A stretch of DNA of 64,000 bases from JANOSH01 sp031415695 (lineage in GTDB: Bacteria > Actinomycetota > Acidimicrobiia > Acidimicrobiales > Ilumatobacteraceae). The stretch spans positions 1 to 64,000 of the forward strand of contig JANOSH010000076.1 of the NCBI GenBank assembly GCA_031415695.1, read 5' to 3'. The notes below the pieces were generated by a model. The model did not search any database. It saw only the letters and a list, made by a program, of their open reading frames with translations, and was not told the origin of the DNA. The translations under genes and the position numbers were made by a program. The stretch's first letter is position 1, and every line of letters begins with the position of its first letter. This document shows positions 16,999-26,108 of the stretch, piece by piece.

Positions 16999-19900
16999 AT
17001 GTCGGACAAAGTTCGCTCACTTCGTTTGTTTGCGCTGCAGGTCGCTGGATGTTGGTTCTACAGCGCAGGGGCTGCAGCAACATGGGCATGGGCGTTTGGA
17101 GCAGACGCAGACTGTACGGGTGGGTTGCCATCCCCCCGCCGAATGTTCGCGTTCGCTATGGCAGGTACTGGTGACCGAATTCGCACAGCGAACCTGTCGT
17201 GCGCGCTCGGCGTTGGATCAGACCGTGAGGTGCTGTTGAGAATGTTGGTTGGTGTGTGTCTCACGGCATCGGCACTGATTGCCTGGACTGCGTTGGGCAG
17301 CACCGTATTCCAGCGTCGAGTGTCGCGTGACGTTGGGCGGCGCATGGTGTTCGCAAGTGCTGTGGGTGGTGCGTTGGCCATCGCTGAAACGGCGGGATTG
17401 TGGTACATCGTTGGCGATCCCGTTCGCCGCGGTAATCATGTCGCTGACCTGGTTGGTGCCGGGCTGGCCACCTCAATGACCCTCGGAATTTTTGCTCTTG
17501 TGTATGCCATGGCGGCCATGGCCACCAGTAGCGCAATCCTGGTTCGAGGATTGCTCGGGCCATCATTTCGACCACAGTTTGATGCTGTCACCTCATGGGC
17601 TCCACAACCGGACAAGGATCGCGTCGGTCCGCCCATTGCTCCTGAGGCGGGCGATGTCGACGGCGTGGTTGCGGGAGTCCTCACGGACCGTTTCCGCAGT
17701 CCACTCGGCGCTGTTTGGCCCACCCACCATGACGATGGTGAGCCGGTTGTAGGTGTCAGCCTGTCGGGCGGAGGCATACGCGCCGCCGCGTTCGGTGCCG
17801 GGGCGTTGAGTCGCCTCGTCGATGCGGGAGCGATGAGCCGCGTCGACTACCTGTCAACGGTGTCGGGCGGCGGATACACGGGCATGGCCTACCAGATTGC
17901 GACTAACGCCGTAGAGGGAACTACTTCGCCGGTTGGTCCCCAACCTTTCGCCTCGCAGTCGCCCGAGCGGTCTTGGATTGGCCGCAACGCTAGGTTCCTT
18001 TGGCCCCCGATCGATCAGGGTGCTTGGCGGTCCACCCTGGTCTTTGCCGCAGCAGTGTTCACGCTTCTACGCGGCATCTTGTTCAACCTCGTCCTTGTGG
18101 CGGCGCTTGCCTTCGTAGTCGTTCGCCCGGTGTCGTGGCTTTTGAGCACGTGGCCCTTCATCGCAGCACCCGGGTCTGGCACAAGGCCCGTTCGCCCCGA
18201 GCGTTGGTGGCAGCTCATTGCGGCCGGGCTCATCACTGCGGCGCTGTCGTATGTGCTGTGGCCGATACTGCACAAGTGGTGGAAGAAGGACAGCCAAAGC
18301 GTTGCAACGTTGCGTGTGTTGGCTGCCGCCTCGATAGCTGCTATAGCGGCAATGGCCAGTTTGGTTGCCTTTGTCGATGGAGGCGGACCCTGGATTTCGC
18401 TACTCGTCGTCGGCGGACTTGGCTACTCAGCTGTACGCGGAAAGCTATCGAACTGGCGCAGCTCGGGTGTGGGGTTCGGGTTGGCCGTCGCAGCCACTGG
18501 CATGGCGAAATGGATGATCGAAGAAGTGTTCGACAAGTCGGCGAGCCGCACCATCACGCTCGATGCGTTCGAGATTCTCCTGCGGATTGTCCTCGTCCTG
18601 GCCGCCCTAGTAGTCGTTGCCGCGTTAGTACGAATTCCACTCAGTGCCTCGAGTCGACAGCAACTGTCACGCCATTCGTTGGTCTGCCTGGGGCTAGCTG
18701 CGGTTGTCATGGGTTTCGCTGGTCGGACACTGGCCAACGTTGCCTGGCTCGGCGGTATCGCCTTGTTGCTTGGCGTTGCGCTTATCGGCTGGGGAGCCAG
18801 CAAGCTCAGCCAGTTACCCGACAGCTCCGAATTCTTCGGGCCCTCGGTGAGCGCAGCCCGCTTCTTTGCTGGACTGCCACTCATCGTGTCGACAGGTGTT
18901 CTGGTCGCTGCGTTACTGGGCACAAGCGACGTTCCACGACTAGCAACCGAACCTCGCGAGCTCACAGTCTGGGTAGTCGTAGCAGTGTTGGTTGGGCTCA
19001 CCTATCTGTTCATCGACCAGAAGCGTTGGTCGCCGCACCCGTTCTACAAACGGCGTCTCGCCGCGGCATTCAGCCCGGTTCGCACCGAAGCTGCATCCGA
19101 TGACGGCACCATTGGCCTGCGGGTTGTAGCGCTCCCGTTTAGGGTGCGCACGACGTTGCATACCTCTGGTCGACCGGCGCGCGGCCAACCAACATTGCTC
19201 ATTTGCGCGGCAGCCTACGACACCGACCGTCTTCGGCCGGCCGAAATCCAGGCGGTCCCCTATGTGTTCTCGTGGGATTTTGTCGGGAGCGCCGATCTCG
19301 GCTTTGCTCGCAGTCTCGACCTCGATGCCGTACTTGGGGGCAGTAACGACGGTGATGGAACGCTTCATGCGGCAGCCGCCATTTCGGGTGCGGCCGTGTC
19401 ATCGGCGTTGGGTGCCGTGCGCATGGCGTCGTTGACCCAGCTCATAACGCTCTTCAACCTGCGACTCGGCGTGTGGTTGCCCAACCCGTCGTACGTGAAT
19501 CGGTTGCGAGCCGACGACCAGGCCGACAAGGGTGAGCGGTGGGTTCGCACCCGACGCCTGCCGTATCTCGTCAAGGAGTTGATCGGCCGTTACGACATCG
19601 AAGACCGGTTCGTGTATGTCACCGATGGCGGGCAACTCGACAACCTCGGCTTATACGAGTTGCTGGTTCGTCGCTGTCGGGTGATCTACGCCTTTGATGC
19701 GTCAGGCGATTCGAACATGAAAGTGACGACCATCTTGCAGCTTATGGATCTCGCCCATAAACGACTTGGTGTCGAGTTCATGGTCCGAAACACCGTCGTC
19801 GCGCCCACGGCGTGGGCGTCAACGTTTTTCTCGTCGATGACCGAACCCGAACCCGACCCTCCGAGCCATTGGAGATTCGCCGCCGACAAGATCAGCAAGA

Positions 19901-20181
19901 CGGCTCTGGCGGTAGTAGGCGTGCTCTATCCCGATGCGGGAACAGGTCTGGCGGTTGGCGAGATTGTTTTTGCCAAAGCCCGTTTGGCACCCAGCACTAG
20001 CGGGTCGTACCCAGCTGTGTTGCACTACGCGCAGTCCGACAACCGTTTCCCATCGAACTCGACGGCTGATCAGTTCATGGACCCGGAACAGTTCGATGCC
20101 TACCTGGTGCTCGGCAGTTTTGTTGCGAACGAAGTACTCAACGCGTTGCCGCTAGCGAGTCCCTCGGCGATCACTGGTTAA
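16999..20181 (+). CDS. Large membrane-embedded patatin-like phospholipase
   Basis: This 1060-residue protein has patatin catalytic elements separated by a large membrane region. Residues 1-180 contain about four hydrophobic segments. The oxyanion loop is GVSLSGGGIRAAAFGAGAL (about 254-272) and the nucleophile Ser is in STVSGGGYTG (about 286-295). About 345-675 is a second block of many transmembrane stretches. The catalytic Asp is in VTDGGQLDNLGLYELL (about 873-888), followed by a C-terminal region with VIYAFDASGD. A serine acyl hydrolase acting at or in the membrane is likely; substrate unknown. ATG 16999 is preferred over TTG 16963 because GGGGGAC lies just upstream. The last 11 bp overlap the converging LLM gene. 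Confidence 0.85.
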   Translation: MSDKVRSLRLFALQVAGCWFYSAGAAATWAWAFGADADCTGGLPSPRRMFAFAMAGTGDRIRTANLSCALGVGSDREVLLRMLVGVCLTASALIAWTALGSTVFQRRVSRDVGRRMVFASAVGGALAIAETAGLWYIVGDPVRRGNHVADLVGAGLATSMTLGIFALVYAMAAMATSSAILVRGLLGPSFRPQFDAVTSWAPQPDKDRVGPPIAPEAGDVDGVVAGVLTDRFRSPLGAVWPTHHDDGEPVVGVSLSGGGIRAAAFGAGALSRLVDAGAMSRVDYLSTVSGGGYTGMAYQIATNAVEGTTSPVGPQPFASQSPERSWIGRNARFLWPPIDQGAWRSTLVFAAAVFTLLRGILFNLVLVAALAFVVVRPVSWLLSTWPFIAAPGSGTRPVRPERWWQLIAAGLITAALSYVLWPILHKWWKKDSQSVATLRVLAAASIAAIAAMASLVAFVDGGGPWISLLVVGGLGYSAVRGKLSNWRSSGVGFGLAVAATGMAKWMIEEVFDKSASRTITLDAFEILLRIVLVLAALVVVAALVRIPLSASSRQQLSRHSLVCLGLAAVVMGFAGRTLANVAWLGGIALLLGVALIGWGASKLSQLPDSSEFFGPSVSAARFFAGLPLIVSTGVLVAALLGTSDVPRLATEPRELTVWVVVAVLVGLTYLFIDQKRWSPHPFYKRRLAAAFSPVRTEAASDDGTIGLRVVALPFRVRTTLHTSGRPARGQPTLLICAAAYDTDRLRPAEIQAVPYVFSWDFVGSADLGFARSLDLDAVLGGSNDGDGTLHAAAAISGAAVSSALGAVRMASLTQLITLFNLRLGVWLPNPSYVNRLRADDQADKGERWVRTRRLPYLVKELIGRYDIEDRFVYVTDGGQLDNLGLYELLVRRCRVIYAFDASGDSNMKVTTILQLMDLAHKRLGVEFMVRNTVVAPTAWASTFFSSMTEPEPDPPSHWRFAADKISKTALAVVGVLYPDAGTGLAVGEIVFAKARLAPSTSGSYPAVLHYAQSDNRFPSNSTADQFMDPEQFDAYLVLGSFVANEVLNALPLASPSAITG

Positions 20182-21121
20182 GGAGTCGTTTCACCTCGGC
20201 CGTACTCTCGATTCCTGCGGTCGGGCTGTCGGCGCACGGCGTGATGTCGAATGCCGTGACGCCGATGTTGCGGTAGGCCGCGAGTTGCTCGGCAACCTCG
20301 CTCGGCGTGCCGCACGGGGTGTATCGCTCGAACCGTTCGAAAGGGATCCGGTAGAACGCCTCCATGGCTTTCTTCACGTGCGCCCGGGCGCGGTCGGGAC
20401 GGGCATCGAACCCGACCCATAGCTGCAGCTTGTGTTGCCAGACGACGTCACCCCTGCCAGCCGCATCGGCGTGTTCGTCGCAAGCCGATATCGCCTCGGC
20501 CATTCGGCGAGGCGAACACCACGACGCCAGCCAACCGTCGCCCAATCGGCCAGCGCGCCTGACGGCCGCATCAGATCGCCCACCGATCAGGATCGGAATG
20601 GTCGGTTGTGGCGTCGGCAGAATGCGGCAGTGGTCGATGTCGAAGAACTCGCCATGAAAGTCGACGTCGTTACCGTTGAGAAGCTGACGAAGGACCACGA
20701 GTGACTCGTCGCAACGTCGACCTCGAGTTCGTGGATTGATGCCGCACACCTCGACTTCGTGGCGGTCTTCGCCGCCGATGCCGACACCGAAAACTATTCG
20801 ACCCGGCGCTAGTTCGGCCAACGTAGCCAGCGACCGAGCGACTGTGACGGGGTGACGTAATGGCAGGAGGTATAGGCCGATGTGCAAACCAAGTGTCGGG
20901 TGAAGCTGTGATAAGCCCGCCATCATCACCAATGCGTCGGTACCGAAACCTCCCCGAAACGAGACATGGTCGGCGTACAGCAGACCATCAAGCCCGGCCT
21001 GTGCGATGTCGTCGACCATGCGGCGCCGCTGCTCGAGGGTCGAGGTCATGAAGTTCGACGGTGGCGACACGCCAACGGTGACCCGAGGGCGAAGGTTGTG
21101 GTGACTCCTGCTATCGCCCAT
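20171..21121 (-). CDS. LLM-class flavin/F420-dependent oxidoreductase
   Basis: A 316-residue luciferase-like monooxygenase family protein. It shows VGVSPPSNF, GLDGLLYADHVSF, the substrate-barrel stretch HIGLYLLPLRHPVTVARSLATL, GRIVFGVGIGGEDRHEV, and IPILIGGRSDAAVRRAGRLGDGW. These match the subgroup of actinobacterial F420-dependent enzymes. The ATG at 21121 is used; longer frames upstream run antisense into the next gene. It converges on the patatin gene with an 11-bp overlap. The substrate is unknown. Confidence 0.88.
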   Translation of the reverse strand: MGDSRSHHNLRPRVTVGVSPPSNFMTSTLEQRRRMVDDIAQAGLDGLLYADHVSFRGGFGTDALVMMAGLSQLHPTLGLHIGLYLLPLRHPVTVARSLATLAELAPGRIVFGVGIGGEDRHEVEVCGINPRTRGRRCDESLVVLRQLLNGNDVDFHGEFFDIDHCRILPTPQPTIPILIGGRSDAAVRRAGRLGDGWLASWCSPRRMAEAISACDEHADAAGRGDVVWQHKLQLWVGFDARPDRARAHVKKAMEAFYRIPFERFERYTPCGTPSEVAEQLAAYRNIGVTAFDITPCADSPTAGIESTAEVKRLLNQ

Positions 21122-21155
21122 TGGCCTCGACGTTACCGGCGCTAACGTCGAGGCT

Positions 21156-22547
21156 ATGAGTCCAAGCTCACGGGAACTGTTCGGGCCGGTGGTAGGCGAG
21201 GCGCACGTTTTGACCGGTGACGACCTCACCGCGGGTTACTGCCGTGACTGGACGGGCCGCTTTGTGGGGCGGGCCGACGCCGTTGTTCGCCCTGGTTCCA
21301 CGGCGGAGGTTGCCGAGATTGTCGCCATTGCCAACCGCTCCGGTGTAGGCCTAGTAGTGCAAGGAGGCAATACCAGCATGGTCGGTGGTGCAACGCCGAT
21401 AGACGGCGGCGTCGTCGTGAGCCTTACTCGGATTGCGCACATCGACGAGGTCGACCATGTTGCCGCGCAAGTGACCGTTGAAGCGGGGGCAACGCTCGCC
21501 AACCTGCAACAGCATCTTCGTACTACTGCACCCGACCTTGCGTTCGGCGTCGATCTGTCGTCTCGCGACAGCTGCACGCTCGGAGGGATGGCGGCCACGA
21601 ATGCCGGTGGCAACAGAGTTGTGCGTTACGGCTCGATGCGTCAACAGGTGGTCGGGATCGAAGCTGTTTTGGGTGACGGCTCAATCGTGAGCCGGCTTGT
21701 TGGGCTTGCGAAAGACAACACCGGTTACGACCTTGCCGGGTTGCTCACGGGCAGCGAGGGCACGCTTGGAATTATCACTCAGCTGAGATTGCGTCTCGTA
21801 CCCGAATTCTCTCACCGAGTCGCTGTCGGCCTCGGGTTTGCCACGCTCGCTGACGCGGTCAACGCTGTCGGCCTCCTTCGAGCACGTATGCCTGGCCTGG
21901 AAGCGCTTGAGCTGATGCTGCCATGCGGCGTTGGTTTGGTCCGTGATCTCGGGATCTCGATTGCTCCACCGTTCAGCAGCCCTGCTTGCCTCATCGTCGA
22001 GGTTGCGGGCCACGCTGACCCTACCGACGAGTTGGCGGCAGCGGTGCACGACCTGTCGCTCACCGCCGAACCCGTCGTCGCCGTTGATTCGGAACGGCGC
22101 GCAGCCCTGTGGAAGGTGCGTGAGTCTCACACCGAGGCCATCAACCATGTCGGTGTGCCTGCGAAGCTCGATGTGTCGGTGCCGTTGGCCAACACCGTCG
22201 AGTTTGTCGACTCGCTCGAATCACTTGTTCCGACCGGAACGGGGGTCGTGATCTTCGGGCATCTTGGCGACGGCAACCTGCACGTCAACATTCTCGGCCT
22301 GCTGAGCCGCGTGCCAACCAACGCCGAACATCATCGGGTCGACGAGATTGAGCGTCGGGTTCTTGGAAAGGTCGTAGCGTTGGGCGGAAGTATCTCGGCC
22401 GAACATGGCATCGGCCGGGCAAAGGTGCCGTACCTGCCTCTGTATCGCAGTGCTGAAGAACTCGCGGCATTCGAGCGAATCAAGTCGGCGTTTGACCCGA
22501 ACGAAATTCTGAATCGGGGCGTTCTACTTTCTCGAAACGGCCGATAG
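21156..22547 (+). CDS. FAD-linked oxidase, GlcD/D-lactate dehydrogenase family
   Basis: The 463-residue flavoprotein has an N-terminal PCMH-type FAD domain (VVRPGSTAEVAEIV, VVQGGNTSMVGGATP, GATLANLQQHL, LGGMAATNAGGNRVVRYG, TGSEGTLGIITQLRLRL). A C-terminal oxidase domain has FGHLGDGNLHVNI and the closing SAEHGIGRAKVPYL with FDPNEILNRG. Members oxidise D-2-hydroxy acids such as glycolate, D-lactate or D-2-hydroxyglutarate. The second metal-binding His block (GHLGDGNLH) is intact. Specificity cannot be read from sequence; it may belong with the adjacent LLM gene only by proximity. Confidence 0.9.
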   Translation: MSPSSRELFGPVVGEAHVLTGDDLTAGYCRDWTGRFVGRADAVVRPGSTAEVAEIVAIANRSGVGLVVQGGNTSMVGGATPIDGGVVVSLTRIAHIDEVDHVAAQVTVEAGATLANLQQHLRTTAPDLAFGVDLSSRDSCTLGGMAATNAGGNRVVRYGSMRQQVVGIEAVLGDGSIVSRLVGLAKDNTGYDLAGLLTGSEGTLGIITQLRLRLVPEFSHRVAVGLGFATLADAVNAVGLLRARMPGLEALELMLPCGVGLVRDLGISIAPPFSSPACLIVEVAGHADPTDELAAAVHDLSLTAEPVVAVDSERRAALWKVRESHTEAINHVGVPAKLDVSVPLANTVEFVDSLESLVPTGTGVVIFGHLGDGNLHVNILGLLSRVPTNAEHHRVDEIERRVLGKVVALGGSISAEHGIGRAKVPYLPLYRSAEELAAFERIKSAFDPNEILNRGVLLSRNGR

Positions 22548-22557
22548 CGTCCCGGCA

Positions 22558-23574
22558 GTGACCCCGCAGGAACTTGGTGGGTTTCTCTCGACCATCGTGA
22601 GAAACCGTGTAACTCATGCCGTAATGATTTGGGGGCCTGCCGGCGTTGGCAAGAGCTCGGTCGTTGCCCAAACCGCACGCGAGCATGGTCTTGGGTTCGT
22701 CGATGTACGGCTGTCGCAACTCGCCCCAACCGACCTTCGCGGCTTGCCGGTACCGATCGATGGCATCTCGCGCTGGTACCCGCCGGAGTTCTTGCCTCGC
22801 GACGGCAAGGGCATCTTGTTCCTCGATGAATTGAACATGGCACCACCAACGCTGCAAGGTGTTGCTCAGCAGTTGATTCTCGACCGTAGAGTCGGCGCGT
22901 ACAGCCTGCCCGACGGCTGGTTTGTGTGGGCTGCAGGCAACCGCAAGGAAGACCGGGCCAGTGTGTTCGATATGCCCGGGCCGCTTGCCAACCGGTTCTT
23001 GCATGTCGATGTGGAAGCCGACCTTGCCAGCTTTACCACCTACGCCATCGGCAAAGGTCTGAGTGAACGAATCCCTGCTTTCTTGTCGTTTCGTCCCCAG
23101 CTTTTGCACTCGTCAGACGGGAAACGTCCTGCTTGGCCGAGCCCGCGATCGTGGGAGATGGCGTCCACACTGCTTGCCGCCGACCTCGATATTGCACCGG
23201 CTGTCGGTGAGGCCGCAGCGGGCGAGTTCGACGCGTTCGCTGCTATCTATTCTACGTTGCCCGAGGTCGAGCGCATCCTTGATGCTGGTGGCCACGGGCT
23301 GCGTTGGCCCGACGAGCCATCGGCGCGTTATGCGCTCACGCTCGGTCTAGCCATCCGAGCGGGCGACGCCACCCGGGGTCTTCGCGGGTTCACCTGGTTG
23401 GCGCAGGTGGCGTCGGCGGAATGGGTGCAGCTCTACTCGGTTGACCTCGCCGCACACCTTCGTAGCCAAGGTCGCCTCGGCCAGCTCGTAGCGCTAGCCG
23501 ACGCCGATCCGGCGTTCCGCTCCTTTCTTGCCGAGTACGCTCCCCTGACGGGCCATGGCACACCCGTCGATTGA
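22558..23574 (+). CDS. MoxR-type AAA+ ATPase
   Basis: A 338-residue AAA+ ATPase. Walker A is GPAGVGKSSVV, followed by the MoxR-like recognition segment LSQLAPTDLRGLPVP; Walker B is ILFLDELNMAPP, with PDGWFVWAAGNRKEDRASVF (sensor 1 Asn) and GPLANRFLHVDV (Arg finger). MoxR ATPases act as chaperones that remodel VWA-domain partners, and a VWA protein is encoded three genes on. The start is a GTG, 10 nt after the flavoprotein stop; no strong Shine-Dalgarno is visible, so translation may be coupled. The stop overlaps the next small frame by 20 bp. Confidence 0.88.
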   Translation: MTPQELGGFLSTIVRNRVTHAVMIWGPAGVGKSSVVAQTAREHGLGFVDVRLSQLAPTDLRGLPVPIDGISRWYPPEFLPRDGKGILFLDELNMAPPTLQGVAQQLILDRRVGAYSLPDGWFVWAAGNRKEDRASVFDMPGPLANRFLHVDVEADLASFTTYAIGKGLSERIPAFLSFRPQLLHSSDGKRPAWPSPRSWEMASTLLAADLDIAPAVGEAAAGEFDAFAAIYSTLPEVERILDAGGHGLRWPDEPSARYALTLGLAIRAGDATRGLRGFTWLAQVASAEWVQLYSVDLAAHLRSQGRLGQLVALADADPAFRSFLAEYAPLTGHGTPVD

Positions 23575-23764
23575 CGTTGGGTCCGCCAGCGATCCTGCGA
23601 CAGCTGGTGCAACGCTTGCGCACCTGTCGCGCCATCGTTCGAGAGCCGTTCGTCGGGCCGTTGCTCGAAACCCGAATACGCCCTTCAAAACGCTGCTGGC
23701 GATGGCGCCTGGACTGCCCGAAGACGTCAGCATGAACCCGTTGCTGAGGTGGCTGGTTGTTTGA
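23555..23764 (+). CDS. N-terminal piece of LRV-like repeat protein, separated by a frame change
   Basis: The 69-residue frame starts with ATG inside the end of the moxR gene. It contains one clear repeat of the same kind as the long downstream protein (HRSRAVRRAVARNPNTPFKTLL), then PEDVSMNPLLRWL, a segment that in such proteins leads directly to an E-D-P-D-F motif. That motif is present in the overlapping +1 frame (LFEDPDFIQHVP, from 23757). The two frames overlap by 8 nt at ctggttgtttgaagat. I read this as the true N-terminus of the repeat protein, cut off by a 1-nt indel or, less likely, joined by frameshifting. It could also be a separate coupled gene. Confidence 0.55.
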   Translation: MAHPSIDVGSASDPATAGATLAHLSRHRSRAVRRAVARNPNTPFKTLLAMAPGLPEDVSMNPLLRWLVV

Positions 23765-26108
23765 AGATCCCGATTTCATTCAGCACGTGCCCAATGTCGT
23801 GCGCGAACGGCTCATCGCATCCGCCGAGACCGACTCCGGGTTGATCTGGTGGGCGGCTCGTCTTGGCTCCGACGACGACCGGCGCGCTGTGCTTGCCAAC
23901 CCGCGGGTCGACCGATCAGTGCTCATATGGATCGCTCAAAATGAACGTGAACCCTTGTGGCCGCTCTATATGTCTCACAGCGACGAGGAAGCCAAAGATG
24001 CTCTGGCGTTTGGTCTTGTGCCCGATTGGCTAGTAGCTGAGTTGGTGGTGCCTGACAGCGTCGAGCTACGTCGCCTTATTGCAAACCATCCGCTGGCAAC
24101 GGCGTTCCAGTTGCAGACGTTGGCTATCGACGCCGAGTCCGACGTGCGTACCGACGCGCGTGCCCATAGGAACTGCTCGTCCGAGTGGGTGGCCGACGTT
24201 ATCGTGGTCGAGACCACCGGGGTTTTGCCCGCAGGCATCGACATAGCGGTGCTTCGATCAACGCCGTACGGTTTCGGGCTCTTGGCGAGCGTGACCAATC
24301 TGCCCGATGATGTCGCCGAAGAACTATGTACCTCGGCCGACTGGAGACTTCGCGAACGCTTGGCAGCGTCGCCCAGCCTCAGTGTTGCCGCCGCATGCCG
24401 GTTGGCTGCCGATCTGGACAACGATGTCCGTGCCGCTCTTGCCGCGAACCCGTCGTGCCCGGCGGGTCTTCGTCGACTTCTCGCGAACGATTACGACTCC
24501 AAAGTTGTGAACGCAGTATCGGGGCAGCTTGGTCCGATGTCGAGCGATGTGGCGAGCTTCTTGCGCGACATGGGTGACCCGGGCGGTGCGTTGCTTGCTC
24601 GCGATCCTGACCTTTCGGCTGAAGCTCTAGCGGCTCTGGCGGTGTCGTCTGACTGGCGGTCGCGTCAAACCTGCGCGCGTAACATCAACTGTCCGCCCGC
24701 GCTCTTGGTGGCACTAAGCAGCGATAGTGATGTCGACGTTCGCGTCGCCGTTGCGCTCAACCCCGCCACGCCACAAGCGCAGCTCAGAGCATTCCTCTAC
24801 GACGACATGGCCCACGTTCGAGCGGCAGCGGTGACGAGCGCCGTTCCGTCCGACTTGGTTCGGCTTGCCGCTGACCCCGAGTCGCTCGTTCGTATTGCGG
24901 TGGCAAACCATCCCGATACTCCAACCGATGCGCTTGCCACCCTTGCCACCGATGCAGATGGTGACGTTCGCGCCGCGCTGCTTGTGCGCGGGGCTTGGCC
25001 CGATGGCGTGCTCGAACGGGTGCTGGGTTCGCTCGAGCTTGCCGCTACGTATCGCTCACTTCTAGCCGGGCAATGGACCGACCGTGTTGCCGTCATCGAG
25101 TTGGGGTACGAGATCCCGGGTTTGATGTCGCAGTTGCTCGACAACGGGTTGCCGCCGCTGGCCGTGGTTGAACATCTAGCTCACGCCAACGATTGGCGGG
25201 TGCGCGAGGCCACGGCCAAACTCTCCACCTGCAACGACGTGGTGCTGGCCAAGCTGATGGCCGACTCCGATCTCGATGTGCGTGCCGCTGCGGTGGCAAA
25301 CACCAGGAACACCTGCGAGGCGGCTCGACACCTGATTTCGGACGCAAGCACCAAGGTCCGAGTCGCGTTAGCGACGCGCACTGATGTCTCACACGATGTG
25401 CTCGCGAGACTTTTACTCGACGACGATCACGACGTTCGCCTCGCTGCGCTCAACAGTCCGGCGTGCCCGGCCGGCATAGTTGCGGCTCACGAAGCGCTCG
25501 CTGGCGGTTTGCCAGTTGCACCGGAGGTTCTCAACGCCGCCGTCAAGGGACCGTCGGCGACGCGATTGCTCGTCGCACGTCACCCCGATGCATCGAGCAC
25601 GATGCTCGACGAGCTTGTCGGTGACGACAACTGGGTTGTGCGTCAGGCGGTGGCTAAACACCCGAATGCGTCGCTTGCAGCGTTGTCGAGTCTGGCTGGT
25701 GACCACGACCGTGATGTGCGCCGTGAGGTGCTGCTCAATCCAGCGTCGCCCGAATCATTGGCGGCAGCCTTGCTCGACGACGTCGATGCGGGAGTTCGTC
25801 GCGCTGCGGCGTCCCACGCGTTACTGGACCCCAAGGTGCGAAACGAAGCTGCGAACCGCATGTTGCTGCGGTTTGCGACGAAGGGATCGGAGTGGGCCAA
25901 GGTGCTGGCGGCCGCATCGCCGTTGACCGGCCGAATAGAGCTTGGCCGTCGGCGGCACTGGCAGGCGCTGAACTGGAAGCAACGACTTGGGCTCGCCACC
26001 AATCCAGCGGTGCAGGCCGACATTCTCGGCCGACTGGTCGACGATCATCACCCAACGGTTCGTGCGGCGGCCAGGCGGGCAGCCGAGGCCCGAACGGGTG
26101 CGCCATGA
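23757..26108 (+). CDS. Long LRV/HEAT-like repeat protein
   Basis: The 783-residue product is almost wholly built of repeats of about 24 residues with the pattern L-x-x-D-x-D-x-x-V-R-x-A-V-A-x-N-P-x-x-P-x-x-x-L. Examples are LAADLDNDVRAALAANPSCP, LSSDSDVDVRVAVALNPATP and LAADPESLVRIAVANHPDTP-like units; roughly 18 can be counted. This is the leucine-rich repeat variant (LRV) pattern, an alpha-solenoid scaffold for protein binding. No enzymatic domain is visible. The frame begins at a TTG overlapping the end of the 69-residue frame, and its first residues look like a continuation of that frame. The stop overlaps the VWA gene (ATGA). It probably scaffolds the MoxR-VWA pair. Confidence 0.82.
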   Translation: MFEDPDFIQHVPNVVRERLIASAETDSGLIWWAARLGSDDDRRAVLANPRVDRSVLIWIAQNEREPLWPLYMSHSDEEAKDALAFGLVPDWLVAELVVPDSVELRRLIANHPLATAFQLQTLAIDAESDVRTDARAHRNCSSEWVADVIVVETTGVLPAGIDIAVLRSTPYGFGLLASVTNLPDDVAEELCTSADWRLRERLAASPSLSVAAACRLAADLDNDVRAALAANPSCPAGLRRLLANDYDSKVVNAVSGQLGPMSSDVASFLRDMGDPGGALLARDPDLSAEALAALAVSSDWRSRQTCARNINCPPALLVALSSDSDVDVRVAVALNPATPQAQLRAFLYDDMAHVRAAAVTSAVPSDLVRLAADPESLVRIAVANHPDTPTDALATLATDADGDVRAALLVRGAWPDGVLERVLGSLELAATYRSLLAGQWTDRVAVIELGYEIPGLMSQLLDNGLPPLAVVEHLAHANDWRVREATAKLSTCNDVVLAKLMADSDLDVRAAAVANTRNTCEAARHLISDASTKVRVALATRTDVSHDVLARLLLDDDHDVRLAALNSPACPAGIVAAHEALAGGLPVAPEVLNAAVKGPSATRLLVARHPDASSTMLDELVGDDNWVVRQAVAKHPNASLAALSSLAGDHDRDVRREVLLNPASPESLAAALLDDVDAGVRRAAASHALLDPKVRNEAANRMLLRFATKGSEWAKVLAAASPLTGRIELGRRRHWQALNWKQRLGLATNPAVQADILGRLVDDHHPTVRAAARRAAEARTGAP

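Noticed and set aside
18000..19103. 367-residue open frame on the plus strand
   Set aside because: It is a Cys/Arg/Ser-rich shadow within the patatin gene and has no family similarity.
23741..23780. Programmed +1 frameshift of the prfB kind at GTT TGA
   Set aside because: The geometry fits, but a Val tRNA re-pairing on TTT would mismatch at the first position, and no upstream Shine-Dalgarno-like stimulator is visible. An indel or coupled cistrons is simpler.
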